The translations under genes and the position numbers were made by a program. The notes under the pieces are model-generated. The model was not told the origin of the DNA and did no database searches. It saw only the letters and a list, made by a program, of their open reading frames with translations. Positions 16,817 to 25,056 of a stretch of 64,000 nucleotides of DNA are shown piece after piece; positions within the stretch are counted from its first letter, which is position 1, and the number at the start of each line of letters is the position of its first letter. Source of the stretch: Dinoroseobacter sp965279125 (lineage in GTDB: Bacteria; Pseudomonadota; Alphaproteobacteria; Rhodobacterales; Rhodobacteraceae); contig CBDIHL010000039.1 of NCBI GenBank assembly GCA_965279125.1, positions 1-64,000 of the forward strand, written 5' to 3'.

Positions 16817-16834
16817 TGTCACGGAGTATTGACA
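16817..16834. promoter_or_regulatory. PpsR/CrtJ operator 1 between crtD and crtE
   Basis: TGT-CACGGAGTATTG-ACA, a TGT-N12-ACA palindrome 17 bases upstream of the crtD start. On the minus strand a TGGACA / 17-base spacer / AATACT promoter for crtD would overlap this site and operator 2. Confidence 0.75.
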
Positions 16835-16847
16835 GAATCCCCCGAAC

Positions 16848-16865
16848 TGTCCAGTCTAGTTTACA
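16848..16865. promoter_or_regulatory. PpsR/CrtJ operator 2 between crtD and crtE
   Basis: TGT-CCAGTCTAGTTT-ACA, 31 bases after operator 1 start to start (three helical turns), 47 bases before crtE. Paired sites at this spacing favour cooperative binding and could repress both directions. Confidence 0.75.
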
Positions 16866-16912
16866 CATTGCCCGTCCAGTTGGCGGGACATGAGATATGA
16901 CCGGAGAGTGCT

Positions 16913-17785
16913 ATGCCTTTGAAACAGCGGATCGAGACCACGCTGGAAACCGCCATTGCGCGCGGACAACAGGGCAGCACCCCGCCGAAGCTGGCGAGCG
17001 CGCTGGAATATGCCGTTACCCCCGGTGGCGCGCGTATTCGCCCGACGATTTGCCTGTCTGTGGCGATGGCGTGCGGCGATGATCGCCCTGCGCTGGCCAA
17101 CGCCGCCGCCGCGTCCATCGAGCTGATCCATTGTGCCAGCCTCGTGCATGACGACATGCCCTGCTTTGACGATGCCGATACGCGGCGCGGGAAGCCGACG
17201 GTGCATATGAAGTACTCCGAGCCTTTGGCGTTGCTGGCGGGCGACTCGCTGATTGTGATGGGGTTTGATGTGCTCGCTGAAGCGGCCGAGAATGATTGCG
17301 CGCGCGGGCTGAAGCTTGTGCGTGAGCTTGCCTATTTCACCGGGATGCCCGGTGGGATTTGTGCCGGGCAGGGTTGGGAAAGCGAGGCAGAGGTTGATCT
17401 GTCCGCCTATCACCGTGCCAAGACCGGCGCGCTGTTTACCGCCGCGACCCGGATGGGTGCGCTTGCCGCTGGCGAGGATCCCGAGGCCTGGACCGAGCTT
17501 GGCGCGCGCATTGGCGAGGCGTTCCAAGTCGCCGACGATCTGCGTGACGCGCTTTATGATGCCGAAACGCTCGGCAAGCCTGCCGGTCAGGACGAGATTC
17601 ACGCGCGCCCCAGTGCCGTGCAGGAATACGGGGTTCAGGGCGCGATCAAGCATCTGAAAGATATCCTCGGCGGTGCGATTTCGTCGATTCCAAGTTGCCC
17701 CGGTGAGGCGGCTTTGGCTGAGATGGTCCGCAAGCAGGCTGAGCGGTTGACGCCGGTTGCCCCCGCTGTCGCGCGCTCGGTCTAG
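16913..17785 (+). CDS. crtE: Geranylgeranyl diphosphate synthase
   Basis: Trans-prenyltransferase that builds C20 geranylgeranyl diphosphate for carotenoids and for the bacteriochlorophyll tail. 290 residues. First aspartate-rich motif DDMPCFDDADTRRG, second DDLRD in QVADDLRDALYD; GGARIRPTICL and YHRAKTGALF are also family positions. It heads the crtEF-bchCXYZ-puf run and is separated from crtF by five bases. Confidence 0.96.
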   Translation: MPLKQRIETTLETAIARGQQGSTPPKLASALEYAVTPGGARIRPTICLSVAMACGDDRPALANAAAASIELIHCASLVHDDMPCFDDADTRRGKPTVHMKYSEPLALLAGDSLIVMGFDVLAEAAENDCARGLKLVRELAYFTGMPGGICAGQGWESEAEVDLSAYHRAKTGALFTAATRMGALAAGEDPEAWTELGARIGEAFQVADDLRDALYDAETLGKPAGQDEIHARPSAVQEYGVQGAIKHLKDILGGAISSIPSCPGEAALAEMVRKQAERLTPVAPAVARSV

Positions 17786-17790
17786 ATCCC

Positions 17791-18909
17791 GTGCAAACAG
17801 ATTTCGAGAATGTCCGCGGTCCGTCCTTACGGGCCACCTTCTATCGTTGGTGGGTTGATCTGGTTGGTCGGCCCTCGTTCCAAAGCTGGTCCTCGGCTTT
17901 TCCGCTGACGCGTCCGATGGTGCGCCGCGATGGCGAGAAGCTGTTCGATCTGGTTGCTGGCTTTGTGCATTCCCAAGTGCTCAGCGCGTTTGTGCAGCTG
18001 GATCTGGCGAGCATCCTTAAGGAACAGCCGCTGGCTGCATGGAAGCTGGCCGCGCGCACCGGGCTAGAAGTTCGTCAGATGGAGGTTCTGTGTCAGGCGG
18101 CTACCGCGCTGGGCCTGCTGAGCCGTCGTCGTGATGGCAGCTACGGGCTTGGACGGCTCGGTGCAGCGCTTCCCGGCGTTCCTGGCCTCAACCAGATGAT
18201 CAAGCACCATGACGTGCTTTACCGTGACCTCGAAGACCCTATCGCGTTCTTCAAAGGGCAGGACGAGACGGAGCTGGCGAAATTCTGGCCCTATGTTTTT
18301 GGCACCCAAGGCGCGAATGATCCCGAGATTGCCGAGACCTATTCCAAGCTGATGTCCGACAGTCAGGGGCTGGTTGCGGAAGACACGCTGCGTGCGGTCT
18401 CGCTGAATGGAATCACGAAGCTGGCGGATGTCGGCGGCGGCACTGGCGCATTCTTACGTGCAGTCGCGGCCCATGCGCCGAAGATCGAGCTGACGCTGTT
18501 TGATCTGCCTGTGGTTGTGGCGGGCGCGGATGTGCCCAATGGGACACGCATCGTGCCGGGCAGCTTCCGTGAGGATGATTTGCCAAGCGATGTGGACGCC
18601 ATTTCGCTGGTGCGGGTGCTCTATGATCACGCGGACACCACGGCCGCTGGGTTGCTCGCGAAGGTCTATGCCGCTTTGCCTCCGGGTGGGCGTTTGATCG
18701 TGTCGGAGCCTATGGCAGGCGGCGACAAACCGACCCGCGCGGGAGATGCGTACTTCGCGCTTTACACCATGGCGATGCAGACCGGGCGCACCCGCTCAGC
18801 CGACGAGATTTCCCAGCATTTGCAAGCCGCTGGCTTTGAAAGCGTGCGCAAAGTTTCGACCCATCGGCCCTTCGTGACGGGGGTTGTGACAGCGCGGAAA
18901 CCATCTTGA
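17791..18909 (+). CDS. crtF: Hydroxyneurosporene O-methyltransferase
   Basis: SAM-dependent O-methyltransferase that methylates the C1 hydroxyl made by CrtC. 372 residues. An N-terminal winged-helix dimerisation domain (LFDLVAGFVHSQVLSAFVQ) precedes the SAM site LADVGGGTGAFLRAVA and the VRVLYDHADTTAAGLLAKV region. The start is GTG 17791, five bases after the crtE stop. Transcripts may continue into bchC, but bchC has its own operator-flanked promoter. Confidence 0.95.
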   Translation: MQTDFENVRGPSLRATFYRWWVDLVGRPSFQSWSSAFPLTRPMVRRDGEKLFDLVAGFVHSQVLSAFVQLDLASILKEQPLAAWKLAARTGLEVRQMEVLCQAATALGLLSRRRDGSYGLGRLGAALPGVPGLNQMIKHHDVLYRDLEDPIAFFKGQDETELAKFWPYVFGTQGANDPEIAETYSKLMSDSQGLVAEDTLRAVSLNGITKLADVGGGTGAFLRAVAAHAPKIELTLFDLPVVVAGADVPNGTRIVPGSFREDDLPSDVDAISLVRVLYDHADTTAAGLLAKVYAALPPGGRLIVSEPMAGGDKPTRAGDAYFALYTMAMQTGRTRSADEISQHLQAAGFESVRKVSTHRPFVTGVVTARKPS

Positions 18910-18939
18910 GCGCACGCCTAAGATGAAAAACTGTCGCAC

Positions 18940-18983
18940 TGTCCAATTTAGTTGACACATCAGGGTGTCACGTTAAAATGACA
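18940..18983 (+). promoter_or_regulatory. bchC promoter with two PpsR/CrtJ operators
   Basis: TGT-CCAATTTAGTTG-ACA (18940-18957) and TGT-CACGTTAAAATG-ACA (18966-18983). Between and across them lies a textbook sigma-70 promoter: TTGACA at 18952-18957, a 16-base spacer, TAAAAT at 18974-18979. Both operators cover promoter elements, matching the known arrangement at Rhodobacter bchC, where repressor dimers bind cooperatively. Confidence 0.85.
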
Positions 18984-19045
18984 CCACAACTGTAAGACTG
19001 CTGAGTCTCATCAGACCGAGACCCGACAGAGGATAAGACCAACAC

Positions 19046-19987
19046 ATGCAAACGACTGCCATAGTTTTGACCGGACCAAAGGCGTTGGGGGTACAAACCC
19101 TTGATCTGAACGAGCCGACTGCAAACGACATCGTCGTGCGTATCGACCATTCCGGCATTTCCACGGGCACCGAGAAGCTGTTTTGGTCTGGCGAGATGCC
19201 TCCTTTCCCCGGTTTCGGATTTCCGCTGGTGCCCGGCTACGAGGCCGCTGGCGAAGTGATCGAAGCGGGTGCTGATACATCCTTCAAGCCTGGCGACCGT
19301 GTGTTCGTGCCCGGTGCGACCTGCTTTGGCGAGGTCAAAGGCCTGTTCGGCGGTGCGTCGCATCATCTGGTCAGCGACGCCAAGCGCGCGATCAAGATTG
19401 ACCCTGCAATGGGGGCCGAAGGGGCGTTGCTGGCGCTGGCCGCTACGGCGCGTCACGCAATCGCGGGCCTCAATACCGAAATGCCTGACCTGATTGTCGG
19501 CCATGGTGTGCTCGGTCGTTTGCTCGCGCGTCTGACCGTTGCGGCGGGTGCGCCTGCCCCCACGGTTTGGGAAATTGACGAAAGCCGCATGAGCGGTGCG
19601 ACCGGTTACGAGGTCAAGCACCCCGACGCGGATGATAAGCGCGACTACCGCGCGATCTACGACGCTTCCGGCAAAGGTGATCTGCTTAACAGCTTGATCA
19701 TGCGTTTGCAGAAAGGTGGCGAGATTGTTCTGGCCGGGTTTTATCCCGAACCGCTCAGCTTCGCCTTCCCCCCGGCCTTCATGAAAGAAGCCCGGTTCCG
19801 AGTCGCTGCCGAATGGCAACGCGACGATCTGATCGCCACACGGGCGCTGCTGGAAAGCGGTGCGCTGTCTCTCGATGGCCTGATCACCCACACGGTTGAG
19901 GCCGGCAAAGCGGAGAGTGCGTATCAGACCGCGTTCGAAGATCCCGCCTGCCTCAAGATGATTTTGACCTGGGAGGGTCAGGCATGA
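19046..19987 (+). CDS. bchC: Bacteriochlorophyllide a dehydrogenase
   Basis: Oxidises the 3-(1-hydroxyethyl) group of the bacteriochlorophyllide ring to acetyl, the last ring step before esterification. 313 residues, medium-chain dehydrogenase fold: N-terminal GroES-like part (STGTEKLFWSGEMPPFPGFG, VPGYEAAGEVIEAG) and a nucleotide-binding part around LIVGHGVLGRLLARL. It lacks the zinc-ligand pattern of classical alcohol dehydrogenases, as is usual for BchC. The stop overlaps the bchX start. Confidence 0.97.
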   Translation: MQTTAIVLTGPKALGVQTLDLNEPTANDIVVRIDHSGISTGTEKLFWSGEMPPFPGFGFPLVPGYEAAGEVIEAGADTSFKPGDRVFVPGATCFGEVKGLFGGASHHLVSDAKRAIKIDPAMGAEGALLALAATARHAIAGLNTEMPDLIVGHGVLGRLLARLTVAAGAPAPTVWEIDESRMSGATGYEVKHPDADDKRDYRAIYDASGKGDLLNSLIMRLQKGGEIVLAGFYPEPLSFAFPPAFMKEARFRVAAEWQRDDLIATRALLESGALSLDGLITHTVEAGKAESAYQTAFEDPACLKMILTWEGQA

Positions 19988-20985
19988 ACGAGATCCCAAA
20001 TCTAAAAGACTTCGATCAGCGCTTGCGTGATGAAGCCAATGAAGAACCCTCGCTGGAGGTCCCTCAGGGCGAGCCGACCAGCAAGACGCAGATCATCGCG
20101 ATCTACGGCAAAGGCGGCATCGGCAAGTCGTTCACACTGGCCAATCTCAGCCACATGATGGCCGAGCAAGGCAAGCGCGTGCTGCTGATCGGGTGTGATC
20201 CGAAATCTGACACAACCTCGTTGTTATTCGGCGGCAAGGCCTGTCCCACGATCATCGAGACGTCTTCGAAGAAGAAGCTCGCCGGTGAAGAAGTGAAGAT
20301 CGGCGACGTTTGCTTCAAGCGCGGCGGTGTCTTCGCGATGGAACTTGGCGGGCCTGAGGTTGGTCGCGGGTGCGGCGGTCGCGGGATCATCCACGGGTTC
20401 GAGCTGCTCGAAAAGCTGGGCTTCCACGATTGGGACTTCGACTACGTGCTGCTGGACTTCCTCGGCGACGTGGTCTGCGGCGGCTTCGGTCTGCCGATTG
20501 CCCGCGACATGGCGCAGAAGGTTATCCTTGTGGCGTCGAACGATTTGCAGTCGCTCTATGTGGCCAACAACGTTTGCTCGGCGGTGGAGTATTTCCGCAA
20601 GCTGGGCGGCAATGTTGGCGTTGCAGGTCTCGTGATCAACAAGGACGACGGCACCGGCGAGGCGCAAGCCTTTGCTGAGGCGGTCAAGATCCCGGTGCTC
20701 GCCTCGATCCCCCAGAACGATGACCTGCGCAAGAAATCGGCGAATTACCAGATCGTCGGCACTGCCGAGAGCGAGTGGGGCGAGATGTTCGCCATGCTCG
20801 GTGACAACGTGGCCTCCGCGCCGCCTGAGCGCCCGACCGCGCTCAACCAAGACGAACTTCTGGCCTTGTTCGACAGCAAGGATACCGGCGCGGATTACAC
20901 GCTGGTGCCTGCAACCGACATGGACATGCGCGGCAAGCACGGCAAGCCCGCCCTGTCGCTGGAGGTTGTCTACGACAATGTTTGA
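19984..20985 (+). CDS. bchX: Chlorophyllide reductase iron protein subunit X
   Basis: NifH-like reductase that feeds electrons to BchYZ for reduction of the B ring of chlorophyllide. 333 residues. P-loop YGKGGIGKSFTLANLS near residue 40; two iron-sulfur-ligand cysteines lie in RGCGGRGI and VVCGGFG. The N-terminal 35 residues are a variable acidic extension typical of BchX. It overlaps bchC upstream by four bases and a small ORF downstream by eight bases. Confidence 0.98.
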   Translation: MNEIPNLKDFDQRLRDEANEEPSLEVPQGEPTSKTQIIAIYGKGGIGKSFTLANLSHMMAEQGKRVLLIGCDPKSDTTSLLFGGKACPTIIETSSKKKLAGEEVKIGDVCFKRGGVFAMELGGPEVGRGCGGRGIIHGFELLEKLGFHDWDFDYVLLDFLGDVVCGGFGLPIARDMAQKVILVASNDLQSLYVANNVCSAVEYFRKLGGNVGVAGLVINKDDGTGEAQAFAEAVKIPVLASIPQNDDLRKKSANYQIVGTAESEWGEMFAMLGDNVASAPPERPTALNQDELLALFDSKDTGADYTLVPATDMDMRGKHGKPALSLEVVYDNV

Positions 20986-21175
20986 TTTGTCCGAACTCGA
21001 TCGCTGGGACGAGGCTTTGGCCTCGCTGGCGTCCACTGCTCCGGTCCAGACCCCGGCGCATGGGCGCCAGAGGATGCACTATGCATCGCCCACGGTTGGG
21101 GGAGGTCAGATTGTGGACCGTAACGCCGGGGGCAGTTGCCCGTTCGGCTATGGGGGAACGACCCATGATGGATAA
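20978..21175 (+). CDS. Small protein between bchX and bchY (65 aa), unknown
   Basis: An ORF of 65 codons starting at ATG 20978 inside the bchX stop region and ending at 21175, overlapping the bchY start (ATG 21165). GGAGG at 20961-20965 precedes it. Third codon positions are G/C-rich like those of its neighbours. The product begins MFDLSELDRWDEALASL (acidic, helical), and its second half is glycine-rich and ends near CPFGYGG, with a single cysteine. I recognise no family. The tight overlap on both sides argues for a real, translationally coupled gene in the chlorophyllide reductase operon. The alternative is that it is only a coupling leader for bchY. Confidence 0.6.
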   Translation: MFDLSELDRWDEALASLASTAPVQTPAHGRQRMHYASPTVGGGQIVDRNAGGSCPFGYGGTTHDG

Positions 21176-22754
21176 TCCAGGGACCGAAATTCGGTACGAT
21201 ACCGCGGACGAGGCAGAGGTCATTCAAGGCACGCCAAACCGCGATGAGACACTGCCTGAAGCAATCGACGTGAAGCCCGACGGGATGGGCTGCCACGCGC
21301 CGGGCGAACAGATGGAAGCCAAGGCGCGCGCGTCCGGCATGGGCGAGATCCTCGACCAATATGCCGCCGACTACCCGCAAGGGCCCCATGACAGACCGCA
21401 ATCCATGTGCCCGGCTTTCGGGTCGTTGCGTGTTGGCCTGCGGATGCGCCGGGTTGGCACGATGCTGTCGGGCTCTGCCTGCTGCGTCTACGGACTGACC
21501 TTTGTCAGCCACTTTTACGGGGCGCGCCGTTCGGTCGGCTACGTCCCTTTCAATTCCGAGAGCCTTGTGACCGGCAAGCTCTTTGAAGATATCCGCGACG
21601 CCGTCCACGAGATGGCCGACCCGGATAATTACGACGCCATTGTCGTGACGAACCTGTGTGTTCCGACCGCCTCTGGTGTGCCGCTTCGCTTGCTGCCTGA
21701 CGAGATCAACGGCGTGCGGATCATCGGCATTGATGTGCCCGGCTTTGGGGTTCCGACCCATGCCGAGGCCAAAGATATTCTCGCGGGGGCTATGCTTAAA
21801 TATGCCCGCGCAGAAGTTGAGGCTGGCCCTGTTCAGGCGCCAGCTTCTGGGACGTCAGACCGTCCCACAGTATCTCTCCTCGGAGAGATGTTTCCGGCTG
21901 ATCCCATTGGGATTGGTCAGATGCTCGCGCCACTCGGTCTGGCGGCAGGTCCGGTCGTTCCCTGTCGTGAGTGGCGCGAGCTTTATTCTGCGTTGGATTG
22001 CGGGGCTGTTGCGGCAGTTCACCCGTTCTACACCGCTGCGATCCGTGAATTTGAGGCCGCTGGCCGCAAGATCGTCGGATCCGCCCCCGTTGGCCACGAC
22101 GGGACTGCCACTTGGCTAAGCGCCATTGGCGATGCGTTTGGGCTGTCTGCCGCTAAGGTTGCCGATGCGCAAAACCAGTTCCTGCCCGCGATCAAGGGGG
22201 CGCTGGCGGCAACGCCTGTGAACGGCACGATCACCGTGTCGGGCTATGAAGGGTCTGAGCTTTTGGTCGCCCGCCTGCTGATCGAATCCGGCGCGAACGT
22301 GCCTTACGTCGGCACCGCTTGCCCCAAGACAGAATGGTCCGCCGCGGATCTGGACTGGCTGGAAGCGCGCGGCGTGAAGGTCAAATATCGCGCCTCGCTG
22401 GAAGACGATTGCGCGGCGATGGAAGCGGTCAAGCCAGACCTCGCCATCGGCACCACGCCCGTTGTCCAAAAGGGCAAAGAGCTGGGCATTCCGAGCCTCT
22501 ATTTCACCAACCTGATCTCTGCGCGTCCGCTTATGGGCGTCATGGGCGCGGGCAGCCTGCAACAGGTCGTCAACGCCGCGATGGGCAACAAAGATCGCAT
22601 GTCCCACATGAAGTCCTTCTTCGAGGGCGTGGGCGAAGGCGACACCGCTGGCATCTGGGAAGGCGCGCCGAACTTGCGCCCTGACTTCCGCGCTACGCAG
22701 GAAAAGAAACTCGCCAAGCAAGCACGCGCGGCCAAAGCGGCGGAGATGATTTAA
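21165..22754 (+). CDS. bchY: Chlorophyllide reductase subunit Y
   Basis: NifD-like catalytic subunit of chlorophyllide a oxidoreductase (BchXYZ). 529 residues from ATG 21165. A variable acidic N-terminus precedes conserved cysteine segments GCHAPGEQ, SMCPAFGSLR and SGSACCVYGL that ligate the shared 4Fe-4S cluster, then PFNSESLVTGKLFEDIRDAV and VCVPTASGVPLRLL. The frame stays open upstream to 20982, but that part is not BchY-like; ATG 21165 has a purine-rich ribosome site (GGGGGA). The stop overlaps bchZ by one base. Confidence 0.96.
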   Translation: MMDNPGTEIRYDTADEAEVIQGTPNRDETLPEAIDVKPDGMGCHAPGEQMEAKARASGMGEILDQYAADYPQGPHDRPQSMCPAFGSLRVGLRMRRVGTMLSGSACCVYGLTFVSHFYGARRSVGYVPFNSESLVTGKLFEDIRDAVHEMADPDNYDAIVVTNLCVPTASGVPLRLLPDEINGVRIIGIDVPGFGVPTHAEAKDILAGAMLKYARAEVEAGPVQAPASGTSDRPTVSLLGEMFPADPIGIGQMLAPLGLAAGPVVPCREWRELYSALDCGAVAAVHPFYTAAIREFEAAGRKIVGSAPVGHDGTATWLSAIGDAFGLSAAKVADAQNQFLPAIKGALAATPVNGTITVSGYEGSELLVARLLIESGANVPYVGTACPKTEWSAADLDWLEARGVKVKYRASLEDDCAAMEAVKPDLAIGTTPVVQKGKELGIPSLYFTNLISARPLMGVMGAGSLQQVVNAAMGNKDRMSHMKSFFEGVGEGDTAGIWEGAPNLRPDFRATQEKKLAKQARAAKAAEMI

Positions 22755-24232
22755 TGCTTGTTCAAGATCATGATCGCGCTGGCGGCTATTGGGGCGCAGT
22801 TTACGCCTTTACTGCCGTTAAAGGCCTGCAAGTTGTTATCGACGGACCTGTTGGGTGCGAAAACCTGCCAGTGACGTCCGTTCTGCATTACACCGACGCA
22901 CTTCCGCCGCATGAGCTGCCTATCGTGACCACAGGTCTCGGCGAGGAAGAGCTTGGCCGCGACGGGACCGAGGGCGCGATGTGGCGCGCTTGGAAAACGC
23001 TCGACCCGGCGCTGCCTGCGGTTGTTGTGACGGGATCTATCGCCGAGATGATCGGCGGTGGCGTCACGCCCATGGGCACCAATATCCAACGCTTCCTGCC
23101 CCGCACGATTGACGAGGATCAATGGGAAGCCGCGGATCGCGCGATGACGTGGATCTTCACCGAGTTCGGCATGACCAAAGGTCGGATGCCGCCGGAGAAG
23201 AAGCGCGAGGAAGGGGCTAAGCCTCGGGTAAACATCCTTGGTCCGATGTATGGCACGTTCAACATGCCGTCCGATTTGGCGGAAATCCGTCGCCTTGTTG
23301 AGGGCATGGGCGCTGAGGTGAACATGGTGATGCCGCTGGGCAGTCACCTCGCTGAAATGCGCAATCTGGTGAACGCCGACGTGAATATCTGCATGTACCG
23401 CGAGTTTGGTCGTGGGCTATGCGAGGTGCTCGGCAAGCCGTATCTGCAAGCGCCGATTGGCGTCGAGAGCACCACCGCGTTCCTGCGCAAGCTTGGCGAG
23501 ATCACGGGTCTGGATCCTGAGCCGTTCATCGAGGTTGAAAAGCACTCGACGATCAAGCCGGTTTGGGATTTGTGGCGCTCGGTCACCCAAGACTTCTTTG
23601 CGACCGCCAGCTTCGCGATTGTCGCCAACGAGACCTACGCGCGCGGCATTCGCAATTTCCTCGAGACCGATCTGGGTCTGCCCTGTGCCTTTGCGGTTGC
23701 CCGTGAGCGCGGCAAGAAAACCAACAACGACGAAGTGCGCGAGATGATGCACACCAAACGGCCCTTGGTCGTGATGGGGTCGATCAACGAGAAGATGTAT
23801 TTGGCCGAAATGTCGGGGGGCTTCGGCCCGAAACCGGCGTTCATCCCGGCAAGTTTTCCGGGCGCTGCGATCCGTCGTGCGACGGGCACGCCGATGATGG
23901 GCTACGCCGGGGCGACCTATCTGGTGCAAGAAGTATGCAACAGCCTCTTTGATGCGCTGTTCCATATCTTGCCGCTGGGGTCCGAGATGGACAGCGCGGA
24001 TGCCACACCAACAACCTTGCGCCGCGACTTCCCATGGGATGACGACGCGCAACGCCTCCTCGACAAGATCGTCGAGGAACACCCGATCCTGACGCGGATT
24101 TCCGCGGCCAAGACACTGCGAGATGCGGCTGAAAAAGCAGCGCTCGCGTCCGGAGCTGAGCGCGTGGTCATCGAGACCGTGCAAGCGCTTCAGCCCAAAT
24201 CAACGCAACTCAAAGAGGGAGAACCGGCATGA
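22754..24232 (+). CDS. bchZ: Chlorophyllide reductase subunit Z
   Basis: NifK-like partner of BchY. 492 residues. It starts directly with the conserved LVQDHDRAGGYWGAVYAF region and shows GPVGCENLPVTSVLHYTDALP (cluster-binding cysteine), a TGSIAEMIGGGV loop, GPMYGTFNMPSDL and the late FPWDDDAQRLLDKIVEEHP C-terminal domain that is characteristic of BchZ. The TGA stop overlaps the pufQ ATG (ATGA), physically linking pigment and puf genes. Confidence 0.97.
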   Translation: MLVQDHDRAGGYWGAVYAFTAVKGLQVVIDGPVGCENLPVTSVLHYTDALPPHELPIVTTGLGEEELGRDGTEGAMWRAWKTLDPALPAVVVTGSIAEMIGGGVTPMGTNIQRFLPRTIDEDQWEAADRAMTWIFTEFGMTKGRMPPEKKREEGAKPRVNILGPMYGTFNMPSDLAEIRRLVEGMGAEVNMVMPLGSHLAEMRNLVNADVNICMYREFGRGLCEVLGKPYLQAPIGVESTTAFLRKLGEITGLDPEPFIEVEKHSTIKPVWDLWRSVTQDFFATASFAIVANETYARGIRNFLETDLGLPCAFAVARERGKKTNNDEVREMMHTKRPLVVMGSINEKMYLAEMSGGFGPKPAFIPASFPGAAIRRATGTPMMGYAGATYLVQEVCNSLFDALFHILPLGSEMDSADATPTTLRRDFPWDDDAQRLLDKIVEEHPILTRISAAKTLRDAAEKAALASGAERVVIETVQALQPKSTQLKEGEPA

Positions 24233-24450
24233 CCGACCACAACATCAATGGGCCAATGCCCCGTGTGCGCCGCCAGCCCAAGGCCGAGTTCTACACCTAC
24301 TTCGCGATCATTTTCGCCGCCGCATTGCCGGTCGCGTTTCTGTCTTGGGCGCTGGCTTCGCTGCGCCAAGGCACCTTGAAAACAAAGGGACCGGTCGCGC
24401 GCGCTTGGTCTCAGGCCCGGATCATCACGCCGATGATTTTCTCTGCGTGA
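24229..24450 (+). CDS. pufQ: PufQ, bacteriochlorophyll synthesis factor
   Basis: A 73-residue membrane protein with one hydrophobic helix (YFAIIFAAALPVAFLSWALA) after a basic N-terminus (PRVRRQPKAEF) and a conserved tail RAWSQARIITPMIF. PufQ is needed for normal bacteriochlorophyll levels in Rhodobacter and is thought to act in delivery of tetrapyrrole intermediates at the membrane. It overlaps bchZ by four bases and is the first gene of the puf operon. Confidence 0.9.
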   Translation: MTDHNINGPMPRVRRQPKAEFYTYFAIIFAAALPVAFLSWALASLRQGTLKTKGPVARAWSQARIITPMIFSA

Positions 24451-24497
24451 TCCGCGCCTTCAACAGAATTCCAGCGACTGAAATGTCGTGGGGATGG

Positions 24498-24522
24498 CCG
24501 ACAGGGGATGAGCCTCTGTCGG
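24498..24522 (+). other. Hairpin between pufQ and pufB
   Basis: CCGACAG/CTGTCGG, a 7-bp stem with an 11-base loop in the 123-base pufQ-pufB gap. No T run follows, so it is more likely an mRNA processing or protection element than a terminator. Confidence 0.5.
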
Positions 24523-24573
24523 GGCCCGGCCGCAGGGTTTGCGGTATCAGCACAACTTTCCGGAGGATTGCAA

Positions 24574-24723
24574 ATGGCTGATAAATCCGACCTGTCTTTC
24601 ACAGGTCTCACCGACGAGCAGGCCCAGGAACTGCACGCGGTCTATATGAGCGGGCTCTGGCTATTTTCGGCCGTCGCCATCGTGGCTCATTTGGCCGTGT
24701 TCATCTGGCGCCCCTGGTTCTGA
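24574..24723 (+). CDS. pufB: Light-harvesting 1 beta polypeptide
   Basis: LH1 antenna beta subunit, 49 residues. It has a polar N-terminal head (ADKSDLSFTGLTDEQAQELH), one membrane helix (LWLFSAVAIVAHLAVFIW) with the bacteriochlorophyll-binding histidine in AHLAVF, and the conserved RPWF C-terminus. A strong ribosome site (CCGGAGGA) lies just upstream. It forms the alpha/beta pair with PufA in the ring around the reaction centre. Confidence 0.97.
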   Translation: MADKSDLSFTGLTDEQAQELHAVYMSGLWLFSAVAIVAHLAVFIWRPWF

Positions 24724-24736
24724 GGAGCATTGAAAA

Positions 24737-24898
24737 ATGGCAAAATTTTACAAAGTTTGGCTCATCTTCGACCCTCGCCGCGTTTTCGTGGCCCAGGGTG
24801 TGTTCCTGTTCTTGCTTGCAGCGATGATTCACCTCGTCCTGCTGAGCACAGAGCACTTCAACTGGTTTGAACTGGCCGCTCAAAAAGCAGCCATGTGA
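24737..24898 (+). CDS. pufA: Light-harvesting 1 alpha polypeptide
   Basis: LH1 antenna alpha subunit, 53 residues, ATG 24737 to TGA 24898. The sequence opens MAKFYKVWLIFDPRRVFVAQ, typical of LH alpha subunits. The single helix contains AAMIHLVLLST with the bacteriochlorophyll-ligating histidine, and NWFELAAQKAAM forms the periplasmic tail. It lies 13 bases after pufB with a GAGGAG-type ribosome site. Confidence 0.97.
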   Translation: MAKFYKVWLIFDPRRVFVAQGVFLFLLAAMIHLVLLSTEHFNWFELAAQKAAM

Positions 24899-24904
24899 TT
24901 GGCC

Positions 24905-24983
24905 CCCGCACGGCTTGTTCGTGTGGGTCCATCCGTTGACTACCATAGGCTGCGGGCGGGGAAGACCCCGTCACCTCGCCCGC
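24905..24983 (+). other. Intercistronic hairpins between pufA and pufL
   Basis: Two stem-loops in the 158-base pufA-pufL gap: one at 24904-24928 with CGCACG/CGTGTG at its core, and GCGGGCG/CGCCCGC at 24952-24983, whose inner bases can also pair (GGGG/CCCC). Neither has a T run. In Rhodobacter, stem-loops here slow 3'-5' decay of the pufBA segment and raise antenna over reaction-centre expression; the same role is likely. No ORF is evident in the gap. Confidence 0.75.
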
Positions 24984-25056
24984 GCCAAACCAAGAAACAT
25001 TATGACAACTGACGGCCGACCCCACTGGGACGGGCCGCCACTTGCGGAGACAGACG

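Noticed and set aside
20982..21164. Extension of bchY upstream to 20982 in the same frame
   Set aside because: The added residues are Arg/Pro-rich and not BchY-like; ATG 21165 has a ribosome site, and the other frame here holds the more plausible 65-codon ORF.
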